In this document: positions 41,623-51,266 of the stretch, piece after piece
How positions within the stretch are numbered: the stretch's first letter is position 1
Layout: each line of letters starts with the position of its first letter
Origin: Halobacteriovorax sp. HLS
Lineage (GTDB): Bacteria > Bdellovibrionota > Bacteriovoracia > Bacteriovoracales > Bacteriovoracaceae
Length of the DNA: 64,000 bases
Assembly: GCF_004006665.1 (NCBI RefSeq)
Contig: NZ_QOCL01000009.1
Span: 310,001 to 374,000, forward strand
Direction: 5' to 3'
The notes under the pieces: generated by a model
The model's input: the letters and a program-made list of their open reading frames with translations, nothing else
Databases searched by the model: none
What the model was told of the DNA's origin: nothing
Position numbers and translations under genes: made by a program

Positions 41623-42006
41623 ATGCTTAGTAAATTATTTTCACTATTCGCTTTAATTTCACTTCTTTTTAGCTTTCATGCTGAATCAACTGACTTGCAT
41701 GACCTTTCTTTAAGAGTTGCTCCTAAAGTATCTACTGTTATAACAAATTTATCAGCGACTGAGTTTGTTAGTGTGAATTGTGAGGACTGTGAAGAGAGTG
41801 ATTTCGGTGACCACTCAGAGCATTGTTCACATCATTGTAGTGGGTTACATAATCTCGCACCTGTAAAGAATCAAGCCTTCCTTAGCACACCTACAGTCAT
41901 CAACAATAATGTTGTTTGGTTGTACTATCATCAATATAAGAATCCCTTTCTTAATCCTTCTGTAAAACCTCCGATGTTTTCTTCGAAAGTTAGTATCTTC
42001 TGTTAA
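41623..42006 (+). CDS. Exported Cys/His-rich putative metal-binding protein
   Basis: The 127-residue protein has a signal peptide (about 1-21) and a central cluster VNCEDCEESDFGDHSEHCSHHCSG (two CxxC/HxC-like groups, about 51-74) able to bind zinc or copper. It precedes the RND efflux operon and may act as its metal chaperone or sensor. The 199-base gap after it holds a hairpin GAGAGT/ACTCTC (42162-42182). Confidence 0.55.
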   Translation: MLSKLFSLFALISLLFSFHAESTDLHDLSLRVAPKVSTVITNLSATEFVSVNCEDCEESDFGDHSEHCSHHCSGLHNLAPVKNQAFLSTPTVINNNVVWLYYHQYKNPFLNPSVKPPMFSSKVSIFC

Positions 42007-42205
42007 GTTTAGCTTACTAACTAATTCAATAAAATTTATAAATGACTTTTCACTGATAACCAGTCTACTTGTAGGCATTGTTTTACCAGCGATAATAGTT
42101 ATTAAAGTTAATTCTTTAAGAAAAGAATAAACAAGACTGTGCTTACCTTAAAAAATGAGAGGAGAGTGATGTTTCGACTCTCGCATGTAAAAAGGACAAA
42201 TTAGA

Positions 42206-43426
42206 ATGAAGATAATTTTCTTAGTAGTTTTTATTAGTATTTATACTTTTAAAACTTATGCTAAATGTAATCTTAAAAACTCAAATGATATCTTGGAGCT
42301 TGTTAAGAAAAATCATCCAAGTATAACTTTTAACAATGTGAAAGGAATGGCCCTTGAGTCTAACATAGAAGTCGCAGGTCAAAGACTTAATCCCGAGTTA
42401 GATGCTGAGAGCACAGTTGGTGACTCAGTAGGAGGTAAAAACTATCGTACTTCTGTTTCTTTAAAGCACACCTTTGAGCTAGGTGGAAAACGTGACTCAA
42501 GGATTAATGTTGCAAGAAATACCTTTAAAACGGGGGTGGCTTTAGCAGAATTTGATAATCAACAAACTATAATTAATACGGTTATTAAACTTCATCGCTT
42601 ACGGCAAGTTTATGAACTTGTTCCTATCTATGAAGAGTCTTTAAGTGCATTCAATAAGATTTTGAAAACGATTAAGGGGAGGATGTCTCTTTCTCCTGAG
42701 CAACAGGTAGAAGCTGAAACTCTAGAGTTAGCAGTAAATGACTATAAACTTAAAATTGCACAGCTTAATTCTGAGAAAATGAACCTGACAACTCATTTAT
42801 CATTCTTTATGGGGGTAGATTGTACTATCCCAAGAAGTGCTCTTCCTGTTTCTATAAATTTAGATGAAAGATTTGAAAGAGACTTAAAAATTGAAAACTA
42901 TTCAAAATTTAAGGCCGCTACGTTTTCTTTGGAAATGGCGAAATCGAACTTAGATTTAGAAAAATCTAATAGTTATCCAGACCTTCAAGTTGGTCCAATT
43001 TATGAATATGAAAAAAATAGTGCTGGTCGAATAGACACTTTTGGTGTTGCGATAACTATGGACTTGCCAATACTTAGTATTAATAGTGGTGGAAGAAAAA
43101 GGGCAACTAATGATGTATTGGCAGCAAGTCTAAATTTGAGAAATATTAAAAAAGAAAGTATGCTTGATGTTCAATCTTGGCTCCAAAAGTACAATCAGTA
43201 TAAAGACTCGTTAAAAACAATCGCTAATAAAGATAAATTAGAAAAAAAACACAGAAAAATTGAATCTCTTTTTAATAGAGGCATTATCTCTACTTCTCTT
43301 GTAATTGAATCGCACAGACAGTTAGTTGAGTTTTTTATTACAAGATTTGAGTTCGAGATTGGGGCAACGGAAGCGCTTTGGAACATATATAAGTTAAATG
43401 GGGAAATAGCGAGTAAAAGTCTTTAA
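42206..43426 (+). CDS. TolC-like outer-membrane factor of heavy-metal efflux
   Basis: The 406-residue protein has a signal peptide ending YAK and the tandem helical repeats of OEP/TolC family proteins, with FELGGKRDSRINVARN near residue 95 and the matching motif DLPILSINSGGRKRATND near 300, a CzcC signature. It would form the trimeric outer-membrane channel for the RND pump encoded downstream. Length is normal. Confidence 0.88.
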   Translation: MKIIFLVVFISIYTFKTYAKCNLKNSNDILELVKKNHPSITFNNVKGMALESNIEVAGQRLNPELDAESTVGDSVGGKNYRTSVSLKHTFELGGKRDSRINVARNTFKTGVALAEFDNQQTIINTVIKLHRLRQVYELVPIYEESLSAFNKILKTIKGRMSLSPEQQVEAETLELAVNDYKLKIAQLNSEKMNLTTHLSFFMGVDCTIPRSALPVSINLDERFERDLKIENYSKFKAATFSLEMAKSNLDLEKSNSYPDLQVGPIYEYEKNSAGRIDTFGVAITMDLPILSINSGGRKRATNDVLAASLNLRNIKKESMLDVQSWLQKYNQYKDSLKTIANKDKLEKKHRKIESLFNRGIISTSLVIESHRQLVEFFITRFEFEIGATEALWNIYKLNGEIASKSL

Positions 43427-43475
43427 ACCCCTGATAAATGAAACAGATTATAATTATTAAAAATAGGAGTTAAAA

Positions 43476-44132
43476 GTGAAATATAAATTAATATTGTCAG
43501 GAATTATAGTTACTACTTTTCTTGGATTTAGTTCTTTTGCAGAAGATGAACATGATCACAGCTCTCATGAAAAAAAAGAAAAGCACTCTACAGAGGATTC
43601 TCATGAGCACAGTGATGGGGATGGTCATAATCATAAGAAAAAGAAGAAAAAAGACTCTCATGCTGGTCACGATGATCATGGGCATAAAGCTCACAATGAA
43701 GATGACGGTCATGAGCATAATAAACATAAAGAAGAAGATGGTCATGATCATGGTTCACACGAAGGGCACGGTGGAGGAAAGGCGATTGGAAAAGGAAAAG
43801 CTATTGAGGAAGTAGATGAAATTAAAGGGTTCAAACTTTCAAGAGAGGCCATTAAGACTTTGGAATTAAAACTTAATACAGTAGATGGTTCTACTTTTAA
43901 GATTTCTAAGAAGACTTTAGTTGCATCCAAAAATAAAAAAGGTGTTTATAGGTTTAGAGCAGGATTTTTTAAGTTTATGCCAGCAGAGATCACAAAAGAG
44001 CTTTCTGATGGCTATCTGGTTGAAGTTAAAGGTGTTGATTTTGGAGATCAGATTGTTGTAAATGGCGTTGGTCTTTTACGAGTAACAGATGTTTATTCAA
44101 CAGATAAATCAGAGTACGGTCATTCACACTAG
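43476..44132 (+). CDS. Short His-rich periplasmic adaptor-like protein (CzcB C-terminal domain only)
   Basis: The 218-residue protein begins at GTG 43476 (AGGAG upstream). It has a signal peptide ending SSFA, then about 80 residues of repeated HD/HEH/GHDH metal-binding sequence, and a C-terminal domain of about 100 residues. That domain (VASKNKKGVYRFRAGFF...GDQIVVNGVGLLRV) resembles the last domain of CzcB/CusB adaptors. The lipoyl and alpha-hairpin parts of normal adaptors (350-500 residues) are absent. Its place between the channel and pump genes supports an adaptor or metal-delivery role. Confidence 0.7.
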   Translation: MKYKLILSGIIVTTFLGFSSFAEDEHDHSSHEKKEKHSTEDSHEHSDGDGHNHKKKKKKDSHAGHDDHGHKAHNEDDGHEHNKHKEEDGHDHGSHEGHGGGKAIGKGKAIEEVDEIKGFKLSREAIKTLELKLNTVDGSTFKISKKTLVASKNKKGVYRFRAGFFKFMPAEITKELSDGYLVEVKGVDFGDQIVVNGVGLLRVTDVYSTDKSEYGHSH

Positions 44133-44140
44133 GAGTTAGC

Positions 44141-47100
44141 ATGATTAATAAAGTTATTGAATTCTCCGTAAATAATCGAATGTTTGTCTTTATGGCAACA
44201 CTCTTGCTCATTGTATTTGGTGCGAAGTCTTTTCAGGAGTTATCTATTGATGCTGTTCCTGATATCACCAATACACAAGTTCAAATAAACACACAGGTGA
44301 AAGGCTTAGTTCCAGAAGAAGTCGAGAGAATGGTAACTTTTCCGATAGAATATTCTATGAATGGAATTCCTGGCGTTGAAACAATTCGTTCAATATCTCG
44401 ATATGGTATTTCTCAAGTTACTGTTATCTTTAAAGAGGATGCTGATATTTTTAGGGCTAGGCAACTGGCATCAGAAAAACTCCAAAACATTGAACTTCCT
44501 GATGGAGTTGTACCAGAAATGGGGCCGATCAGTACTGGACTTGGTGAAATTTTTCACTACTCAATTGAGGCAAAAGAACCTGAAACGGATCCAGAAAAAA
44601 GATTGATTCAGCTTATGGACTTAAGGTCCCTGCAAGATTGGTTTATCAAACCGAGACTTTTAACAGTGAAAGGGGTAACTGAAGTTAATACTATTGGCGG
44701 ATATGAAAAGCAATTTTTTATTCAGCCTAATATAGAAGGAATGACAAAATACGGACTTCACTTTGATGATATTGAGTCAGCAATTGAACAAACTAACCTT
44801 AATGTTGGAGGAGGTTATATTCAGCAAACCGGAGAGCAATTACTAGTTCGAGGCGTTGGTTTGTTAAGTAATATTAAAGATATCGAATCTGTTGTAGTAA
44901 AAAGACTTTCTTCATATCAGGTAATAAAAATTAAAGATATTGCGCAAGTAAAATATGATAAAGAAATTAGAACAGGCGCTGCAACTGTAAATGGGGAAGA
45001 GTCAATCATTGGAACAGCCTTTATGTTACTTGGTGAAAATTCAAGGTCTGTAGCGCAAAGAGTTTCAGGAAAGCTTGATGATATTAAGAAAGACCTTCCT
45101 CCATGGGTAAAGCTTAAGATTCTTTACGATCGTTCAGACATGGTAGACGCTACTCTTAATACAGTAGAGCATAACTTACTAATGGGAGCAGGGTTAGTCA
45201 TTTTATTTTTGTTATTACTTGTTGGAAATATAAGAGCAGCAATAATAACTTCTCTTATGATTCCAATTTCCCTTCTTATGACTTTTATTTTAATGAAATG
45301 GCAAAACGTATCAGGGAATTTGATGAGTTTAGGTGCTCTTGATTTTGGAATCATTGTAGATGGTGCTGTTATTGTTATTGAAAACTGCGTGCATAGACTT
45401 CAAAATAAAGGGAAAGCCCTTGGAAGAGACATGACCAGAGCTGAAGTTAAACAGGTCGTCATAGATTCGGCTATTGAAATTCGATCAGCTGCTGGTTTTG
45501 GTGAATTAATTGTAATTGTTGTTTTTATTCCACTCTTTGCTTTAACGGGAGTTGAGGGGAAAATGTTTGGACCTATGGCCACAACATTTATAATGGCCTT
45601 AGCATCAGCCCTTCTTCTTTCATTTACTGTTGTTCCAGCATTAGCTGCAACTTTCTTAAGTGGAAAAACAAGAGATAAAAAACCATTCTTAATGAGTCTC
45701 GCTGAAAAGGCATTTAGTCCTACACTCAGTATTGCATTAAGGGCAAAAAAGTTTGTTCTCGGTATTGGAATAGCTTCAATTGTAGTGGGTGTATTTTTAT
45801 TCTCACGATTGGGGGCGGAGTTTATTCCTCAACTAGATGAAGGAGATTTTGCGTTACAATTTATCCGCCCTGCCAATATTAGTATGGAGAATTCGGTAAA
45901 ATTGCAGAGACTTTCAGAGAGAATAGTATTGGATTTTCCACAGGTTAAAAATGTTTTTGCAAGAACTGGAGCTGCGGAAGTAGCAACAGATCCGATGGGT
46001 GTGAATATCTCAGACTCATATGTGATGCTTAATAACAAAGAAGAATGGCCGAAAGATAATTCTATTACGGATAAAAAGAGTTTGATGAAAGCGGTTAAAG
46101 ACAAATTAGATTTACATGTCCCTGGGCAAGTAATGTTGATTTCTCAACCAGTCGAACTACGTTTTAATGAACTCTTAGAAGGTACTAGGGCCGATGTGTC
46201 AGCAAAAGTATTTGGTGAGGATTTGGATAAATTAATAGAATACTCCAAAGAGGTTGCTGAAATTGTATCTAGTATTGAAGGAGCAGGAGAAGCTGAGTCT
46301 GAATCTAAAGGGAAGTCGCCTCTACTTCAATATACCCCCAAAATGGATAAACTCGCACAATTGGGAGTTACAGCACGGCCTGTATTAGATGCAATTAGCA
46401 CCGCGATCGGAGGGAGAGAGGTTGGACATGTTTATGATGGAGTACGTAAATATCCTATCGTAACTAGACTTTCTGAAGAGGAACGAAAAGACATTATGAC
46501 AGTTAGAAAATTACCTGTTGGTATTGCTGAAGGTCATACTGTTCCAATTGAACAAGTCGCAGATATTGAATTTGTTGAAACTTTCTCCGCTGTAGGTCGC
46601 GAAAACTCTCAAAGGCGTATTGCTGTACTCATTAACCCTGAGGTGAGAGACATTGAAAGCTTTGTAAATAAAGCTAAGAAAATAGTTGAAGAAAAAGTAA
46701 AGCTTCAAGAGGGCTATTACATCGAATGGGGAGGTAGTTTTAAAAATCTACAAAGTGCCAAAGAAAGATTAGGAGTACTTGTTCCAATGGCCCTCTTAAT
46801 AATTCTTGCGATGCTGTATGCTGCTTTTAAAAACTTCTCACAGGTGGTGTTAATATTTGCATGTGCTCCAATGGCCTTAATCGGTGGTGTTATTGCTTTG
46901 AATGTTATGAATATGCCTTTTAGTATATCTGCTGGAGTTGGTTTCATAGCACTTTGTGGGATTAGTATATTAAATGGAGTTGTCCTTGTAACATATTTCA
47001 ACAGACTTGTTTTAGATGGAAAAAGTCCAGATGATGTAGTTAGAGAAGGTGCTATGACAAGACTTAGACCCGTTTTAATGACTGCCCTGACCGATATCTT

Positions 47101-47278
47101 TGGATTCTTACCAATGATGTTTTCTACTGGACTTGGTGCTGAAGTCCAAAAGCCTCTTGCTACAGTTGTAGTAGGAGGGATCTTGTCTGCGACAGTACTA
47201 ACATTGATTGTATTACCGAGTTTATACAGATTGTTTTTTAAACAAATGCAACCAAATCTATTCAAAGGAGAAATATAA
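44141..47278 (+). CDS. czcA: CzcA-type heavy-metal RND efflux pump
   Basis: The 1045-residue protein has the RND plan of twelve membrane helices and two large periplasmic loops. The helix-4 motif DFGIIVDGAVIVIEN (about 401-415) is the CzcA/CnrA class (divalent Zn, Co, Cd, Ni) rather than the Cu/Ag CusA class. The start VNNRMFVFMATLLLIVFGAKSF and the FIPQLDEGDF segment are also characteristic. AGGAG precedes the ATG; a lipoprotein gene overlaps its stop. It moves metal cations outward using the proton gradient. Confidence 0.95.
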   Translation: MINKVIEFSVNNRMFVFMATLLLIVFGAKSFQELSIDAVPDITNTQVQINTQVKGLVPEEVERMVTFPIEYSMNGIPGVETIRSISRYGISQVTVIFKEDADIFRARQLASEKLQNIELPDGVVPEMGPISTGLGEIFHYSIEAKEPETDPEKRLIQLMDLRSLQDWFIKPRLLTVKGVTEVNTIGGYEKQFFIQPNIEGMTKYGLHFDDIESAIEQTNLNVGGGYIQQTGEQLLVRGVGLLSNIKDIESVVVKRLSSYQVIKIKDIAQVKYDKEIRTGAATVNGEESIIGTAFMLLGENSRSVAQRVSGKLDDIKKDLPPWVKLKILYDRSDMVDATLNTVEHNLLMGAGLVILFLLLLVGNIRAAIITSLMIPISLLMTFILMKWQNVSGNLMSLGALDFGIIVDGAVIVIENCVHRLQNKGKALGRDMTRAEVKQVVIDSAIEIRSAAGFGELIVIVVFIPLFALTGVEGKMFGPMATTFIMALASALLLSFTVVPALAATFLSGKTRDKKPFLMSLAEKAFSPTLSIALRAKKFVLGIGIASIVVGVFLFSRLGAEFIPQLDEGDFALQFIRPANISMENSVKLQRLSERIVLDFPQVKNVFARTGAAEVATDPMGVNISDSYVMLNNKEEWPKDNSITDKKSLMKAVKDKLDLHVPGQVMLISQPVELRFNELLEGTRADVSAKVFGEDLDKLIEYSKEVAEIVSSIEGAGEAESESKGKSPLLQYTPKMDKLAQLGVTARPVLDAISTAIGGREVGHVYDGVRKYPIVTRLSEEERKDIMTVRKLPVGIAEGHTVPIEQVADIEFVETFSAVGRENSQRRIAVLINPEVRDIESFVNKAKKIVEEKVKLQEGYYIEWGGSFKNLQSAKERLGVLVPMALLIILAMLYAAFKNFSQVVLIFACAPMALIGGVIALNVMNMPFSISAGVGFIALCGISILNGVVLVTYFNRLVLDGKSPDDVVREGAMTRLRPVLMTALTDIFGFLPMMFSTGLGAEVQKPLATVVVGGILSATVLTLIVLPSLYRLFFKQMQPNLFKGEI

Positions 47279-47559
47279 TGAAATTTCTTTTAACAGTCTT
47301 TATTTCAATATTTTTAGCATCATGTGCTCATCATCATAATAAAACTGAACACCATCACCATAAGTATGAAAAGCAATGCGCTTATAGTGTAGCTCATGGT
47401 GATTTAAAAACGAAAGGAAGCGTTGAGTATAGGTTTGAACACGGGGGAAAGGTTTATTTCTTTTCAACTGATGAAAAACTTAATGACTTTAAGAAAGATC
47501 TTGAATCTAACATCAAAAAAGCGAACCAGACTTGGAGCGATCGAGGTGGTAGGCTTTAA
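47278..47559 (+). CDS. YHS-like His-rich lipoprotein
   Basis: The 93-residue protein has a lipobox ASC near residue 16, then a His cluster AHHHNKTEHHHHK, then a YHS-domain-like region: QCAYSVAHGDLKTKGSVEYR then HGGKVYFFSTDEKLNDFKKD. YHS domains bind metals. Its ATG overlaps the pump stop as TAATG, so it is the last operon gene. Probable metal capture at the envelope. Confidence 0.75.
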   Translation: MKFLLTVFISIFLASCAHHHNKTEHHHHKYEKQCAYSVAHGDLKTKGSVEYRFEHGGKVYFFSTDEKLNDFKKDLESNIKKANQTWSDRGGRL

Positions 47560-47590
47560 GTTTAATGTGAATTGTTAGGAAAATATAATG

Positions 47591-47651
47591 GCCTACATTA
47601 ACATGGAAGCATGAGTATAATTGTGCCCTTGTTTTTAATGTAGGTCTTTTT
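47591..47651 (+). terminator. Terminator-like hairpin after the efflux operon
   Basis: CCTACATTAA (47592-47601) pairs with TTAATGTAGG (47635-47644), followed by TCTTTTT. The loop is long (33 bases). Confidence 0.65.
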
Positions 47652-47751
47652 GGCATAGGCTACAAATTTGTAGAAAGTAAGCAAAGGGAGAGTTTTCATT
47701 TCCTATTATATTGTCAATTCTTCAATTGAATTTAAACTGGAGTGTAAAAAA

Positions 47752-48450
47752 GTGAATAACAGAATTTATATATTTGAATATTACGCTGTGATTATTTCAG
47801 AATGTCTTAATACTGAAAAACATTCTCATCTTGCCCATCAATTAACATTTTCTTTGAGTGAAGAGCCATTTCAAATCGAGTTTAACGAAGAAATTATTAA
47901 TTCTAAAGTAGTCTTTATTCCTTCCCTAGAGGCGCATAAGTTTGTAAAGAGTTGTTCTTGTTTTCTATCTATTCTGATAGATAATGAATCATTATTTAAT
48001 TTAAACGAATTGAGAACAAAACTTATAGAGCTTGATGTTTTTCCAACCAAAGTTGAAGATGTAAAGCCTTTATTAAAATATCTAGGATTTGAAAGAAATA
48101 TAAACGTGGATTCTCGAATTACTAAGATTAAAGATATTATAGATAGCACTAAGTTTCTAGAGGATATCCGACTTAGCGAGTTGGCAAGAGAGATGTCTTT
48201 ATCTGAAAGTAGATTGTTGCATTTGTTTAAAGAACAGGTAGGAGTTCCGTTTAGGAAGTACATTCTTTGGAAGAAGCTTAGAAGAGCGATATTATCATTT
48301 GCGAATAGTAAAAATAAGAAATTGACAGATATTGCCTTAGATTCAGGGTTTAGTGATTCCGCACATTTATCTAAAGTTATCAAAGCATCTTTTGGCCTTA
48401 CTCCTTCTGAAATCCTGAGCAATAGCCAGTTTATAAAAGATTGTAATTAG
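47752..48450 (+). CDS. AraC-family transcriptional regulator
   Basis: The 232-residue protein begins at GTG 47752. Its C-terminal 100 residues hold the two AraC helix-turn-helix motifs (LSELAREMSLSESRLLHLFKE and LTDIALDSGFSDSAHLSKVIK). The N-terminal cupin-like sensing domain is weakly conserved. It lies between the metal-efflux operon and a transglutaminase-like gene, and may control either; its target is unknown. Confidence 0.85.
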   Translation: MNNRIYIFEYYAVIISECLNTEKHSHLAHQLTFSLSEEPFQIEFNEEIINSKVVFIPSLEAHKFVKSCSCFLSILIDNESLFNLNELRTKLIELDVFPTKVEDVKPLLKYLGFERNINVDSRITKIKDIIDSTKFLEDIRLSELAREMSLSESRLLHLFKEQVGVPFRKYILWKKLRRAILSFANSKNKKLTDIALDSGFSDSAHLSKVIKASFGLTPSEILSNSQFIKDCN

Positions 48451-48499
48451 TGCCTTGTTTATACTAGGAAAACAGTTACTAAACGGGAGGATTCTAGTG

Positions 48500-49261
48500 A
48501 TGAATGAAACAAAAATCATAAATTTTAAACACCCTGAGATACAAAGAGTATTAGAGAGAATAACTAACGGCCTTACTGGGCAAAAGGATATAATAAATAC
48601 CTGTTATCTTTTCGTTAGGGATGAAATTCAATTTGGCTATAATGAGAGTGATGATATTCCGGCCTCGAAGGTTTTGAGTGATGGATATGGACAATGTAAT
48701 ACAAAGTCGAATCTACTTCTTGCACTCCTTCGTGGTGCGGGAATAGACGCCCGTTTTCATGGTTTCACAATTGATAAAAGGCTTCAGTATGGAGCTGTTA
48801 CAGGAGTATTTTATTGGTTAACTCCAAAAGAAATTTTTCATAGCTGGATTGAGGTGAATTTTAACGGTTCTTGGTATAACCTTGAGGGATTTATTTTAGA
48901 TAAAGAGTATTTAAATTCTCTCAGATCATATTTTAAAAGTGAGCCTAAGACGCTTTGTGGTTACGGTGTTGCAAGTGACAATTTTCAGTCCCCGCAAGTA
49001 GAATGGAGTGGTAGCAATAGTACGTATATTCAAAAGGAGGGGATCGTACGAGATTTAGGAGTATTTAGTTCTCCTGATGAGTTTTATAATAAATTTGGAA
49101 CAAATCCTAAAGGTATAAAGAAGGTGCTATTTAAATTCTTGGTGCGTCACATTATGAACAATACAATTTCTAAACTTAGAAAGAAAATTGTAAATACTAA
49201 TGCTGACTTGAGAACTTTGTGTACCATTGAAGAAATTAACTCTCTTTCTTTAAGAGATTAA
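48500..49261 (+). CDS. Transglutaminase-like superfamily protein
   Basis: From ATG 48500 (GGGAGG nine bases upstream) the protein has 253 residues. The papain-like triad of transglutaminase-core proteins is visible: Cys in DGYGQCNTKSNLL (about 77) and His in FHSWIEVNF (about 115), with a later Asp. Bacterial members are often proteases or amidases. No signal peptide. DUF3703 follows at once, so the two form an operon with araC possibly. Confidence 0.75.
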   Translation: MNETKIINFKHPEIQRVLERITNGLTGQKDIINTCYLFVRDEIQFGYNESDDIPASKVLSDGYGQCNTKSNLLLALLRGAGIDARFHGFTIDKRLQYGAVTGVFYWLTPKEIFHSWIEVNFNGSWYNLEGFILDKEYLNSLRSYFKSEPKTLCGYGVASDNFQSPQVEWSGSNSTYIQKEGIVRDLGVFSSPDEFYNKFGTNPKGIKKVLFKFLVRHIMNNTISKLRKKIVNTNADLRTLCTIEEINSLSLRD

Positions 49262-49262
49262 C

Positions 49263-49601
49263 ATGAACGCTAAACTAAAAAAGAATTTTGAATTAAAACT
49301 TGGAAGTGCCAAGAGATTAATAAGGTTAAGGAAATTTGAGGAAGCATTCACTTTTCTTGAGGATGCACATGTCTTGGGTCAAAGTTATATATTCCCACAT
49401 ACGATTACACATATCTATATGCTCAAAATTGGCTTCTTGAAAAAAGATAAAAAAGAGATTCTCGGGCAACTCTTTCGTATTCCAATGGGGATACTAGGTT
49501 CAATGGTTGGGATTTTACCGGTAGGTAATACAGGTGGAAGTAATGTCTCGGCTTTCAAGAAAATGAAAATCCGAGATGATTTAGAGAAGATGCTAGAGTA
49601 G
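49263..49601 (+). CDS. DUF3703 family protein
   Basis: The 112-residue protein shows the DUF3703 pattern: FTFLEDAHVLGQSYIFPHTI and ILPVGNTGGSNV. The family is often found in metal-resistance clusters; its function is unknown. ATG lies two bases after the stop of the transglutaminase-like gene. Confidence 0.8.
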   Translation: MNAKLKKNFELKLGSAKRLIRLRKFEEAFTFLEDAHVLGQSYIFPHTITHIYMLKIGFLKKDKKEILGQLFRIPMGILGSMVGILPVGNTGGSNVSAFKKMKIRDDLEKMLE

Positions 49602-49672
49602 GCGTAAAGAAGTATTTACTAGTCGAAAGTATGAGAATAATTCTATCTGGTACTCAGGTTTGTTGTCCTTGT

Positions 49673-50356
49673 TTAGTTCATTTTCGGGTCAGATCTCTTA
49701 ACAGCTTTCCCATCTGCAAAGTTTGCAACCTCTGTTATGATAGCACCTTCTTTACCGGCCATTTGCCAATGTGGAGAGAGAACTTGTTCTAGATTGTAGA
49801 AGTCCCCTGGGTTGGCGACTTTAATATGTTTTGCAGAGACTTTTCCATTCCAGTGAATTTTAGGGACTTTAACTTCAGGGTAATCTTTTAAGTTATTCTT
49901 GCCTATACCTGCGACATAACTTCTGCCCCATCTAATCAGCCAGCCTTCTCTCTTAGCAGCAGTTGTTTCTCCATCAATGTGCCAATGTTCCGCCAGCATT
50001 TGATTTGGGAGTAGGAAGATGTCTAAGAGCATGTATAGATTCTTTTGATTATTTTCATACATAAGACCAGAGAGGCCAACTTTTAGAAAGTTTCCACTAT
50101 TGTAATCCATTACAAAAATCTTTTCTCTTATTCCTTTAAACATCGGATATCCATGATAATTTAAGACTGCTATAACTGCATCCTTCGCCTTTTCAGGAAG
50201 AAATTTTCCTTTAGAATTATAAAAATCAGAGTTTTTAAATTTAATGGAATCAAGGCAGGCTTGACTCTTTTTTACACGACTCGTGCACACGCTTTTAGAA
50301 TGGGCAAGGTTGGTAAATAACAGGAAAGTAATAAATAACCTTAGTAAAATTCTCAT
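49673..50356 (-). CDS. Exported cupin-like protein resembling sugar isomerases
   Basis: The 227-residue protein has a signal peptide (about 1-20), unlike cytoplasmic cupins. The metal site is probably the HWHIDGE segment (about 122-128) with a later HW in LSPHWQ. The region LAEHWHIDGETTAAKREGWLIRWG recalls D-lyxose isomerase-type cupins. AAGGAG precedes the ATG. Its exported location argues against a simple metabolic isomerase. Function uncertain. Confidence 0.6.
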   Translation of the reverse strand: MRILLRLFITFLLFTNLAHSKSVCTSRVKKSQACLDSIKFKNSDFYNSKGKFLPEKAKDAVIAVLNYHGYPMFKGIREKIFVMDYNSGNFLKVGLSGLMYENNQKNLYMLLDIFLLPNQMLAEHWHIDGETTAAKREGWLIRWGRSYVAGIGKNNLKDYPEVKVPKIHWNGKVSAKHIKVANPGDFYNLEQVLSPHWQMAGKEGAIITEVANFADGKAVKRSDPKMN

Positions 50357-50528
50357 GAGATCTCCTTTTACAAATAGTATTAAACTGAATGAAAGAAGAC
50401 AATACTGATATTGATATCTTGGACATAGCTTAGACTAATTTACATATTTCAGTCTTCTAAATATTAAGAATTCTATATAATATAGAGTAAAGATGTGGCA
50501 GTATTTCTTTATATATTAGGAGATGTAA

Positions 50529-50900
50529 ATGATTAGTGGAGTTCACGATATTTATTATAATGTCAAAGATATGAAAAGAGCCGTTGAGTTTTATACAAAA
50601 ACTTTAAATATGACTGTCTCTTGGGAGTCTGATCATTGGTCAAGTTTAGATTGTGGTGGAGTTATGATCGGTCTTCATTGGACTGAGGGAAGTGATGTGC
50701 CATCATTTCCACGAGACTCTCATGGAGCTCAATGTGGAGGAACTTTAACATTAAAAAGTGATGATGTTTCTAAAGACAGAAAAATTCTAGAAGATGCTGG
50801 TGCAAATATCCTTGGGGAAGTCGATGCTGATTGGGGGCATATGTTAGTCTTTGAAGATTTAGATGGAAATGTTTTAAAGCTTCAAAATGCTAAATACTAA
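50529..50900 (+). CDS. VOC (glyoxalase-like) family protein
   Basis: The 123-residue protein has the VOC pattern ISGVHDIYYNVKDMKRAVEFYTKTL at the start, and WGHMLVFEDLDGNVLKL near the end, with candidate metal ligands His5 and a late Glu/Asp. AGGAG precedes the ATG. Probably a single gene. Substrate unknown. Confidence 0.85.
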   Translation: MISGVHDIYYNVKDMKRAVEFYTKTLNMTVSWESDHWSSLDCGGVMIGLHWTEGSDVPSFPRDSHGAQCGGTLTLKSDDVSKDRKILEDAGANILGEVDADWGHMLVFEDLDGNVLKLQNAKY

Positions 50901-51024
50901 GTCCCTGCACTTTTTCTCTTAGGTGAAAGATGGAAATATTGAGAGGTGTCTCATACTTGAAGTTAAGTATTATTCAGATTTTGGAGAGCTTTTGAGAATC
51001 AATTTGGACTCTATGAAAAATTCA

Positions 51025-51057
51025 GCTGTCGTATTATGAAGTTCATAGTAAGACAGC
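51025..51057. promoter_or_regulatory. Palindrome, candidate enhancer-binding-protein site
   Basis: CTGTCGTATTATGAA (51026-51040) and its near-inverse TTCATAGTAAGACAG (51042-51056) face each other across one base, with 13 of 15 positions matching. It is centred about 170 bases upstream of the sigma-54 promoter, a usual distance for an activator site. The 50901-51266 gap has no gene. Confidence 0.55.
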
Positions 51058-51210
51058 CTTACATATAACTCCGTACTTAATCTTATATAGATTCCTAAAA
51101 AATGACTTGAGATAGGTCATGAAGCCTGACAAATGTAGTGTTTAAACTTTATTCAATGGTACTATTCTAAACATAGAAGTACTCTCAACCTACCGAAAAC
51201 TGGTGCCTTT

Positions 51211-51228
51211 TTTGGTACAATTCTTGCT
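51211..51228 (+). promoter_or_regulatory. Sigma-54 (-24/-12) promoter
   Basis: TTGGTACAATTCTTGCTT has GG at 51214-51215 and GC at 51226-51227 with exactly ten bases between, and the TTGC of the -12 element is intact. It matches the RpoN consensus TGGCAC-N5-TTGC with one change in the -24 box. Transcription would start near 51239, 28 bases before the ketosynthase ATG. Confidence 0.75.
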
Positions 51229-51266
51229 TCATAATACCTACTTAAACTTTGAACCTAAGGGTTATT

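Noticed and set aside
42007-42130. Possible membrane peptide ending LLVGIVLPAIIVIKVNSLRKE in another frame
   Set aside because: No start codon or ribosome binding site exists in that frame, so it is not called.
43497-43815. Met-rich frames on both strands over the His-rich adaptor gene
   Set aside because: They result from the repetitive CAT/ATG-rich codons of the His-rich stretch and show no independent start signal.
46717-47265. Long minus-strand frame opposite the CzcA pump
   Set aside because: It is an antisense shadow of a clearly coding frame, and its sequence is low in recognisable features.
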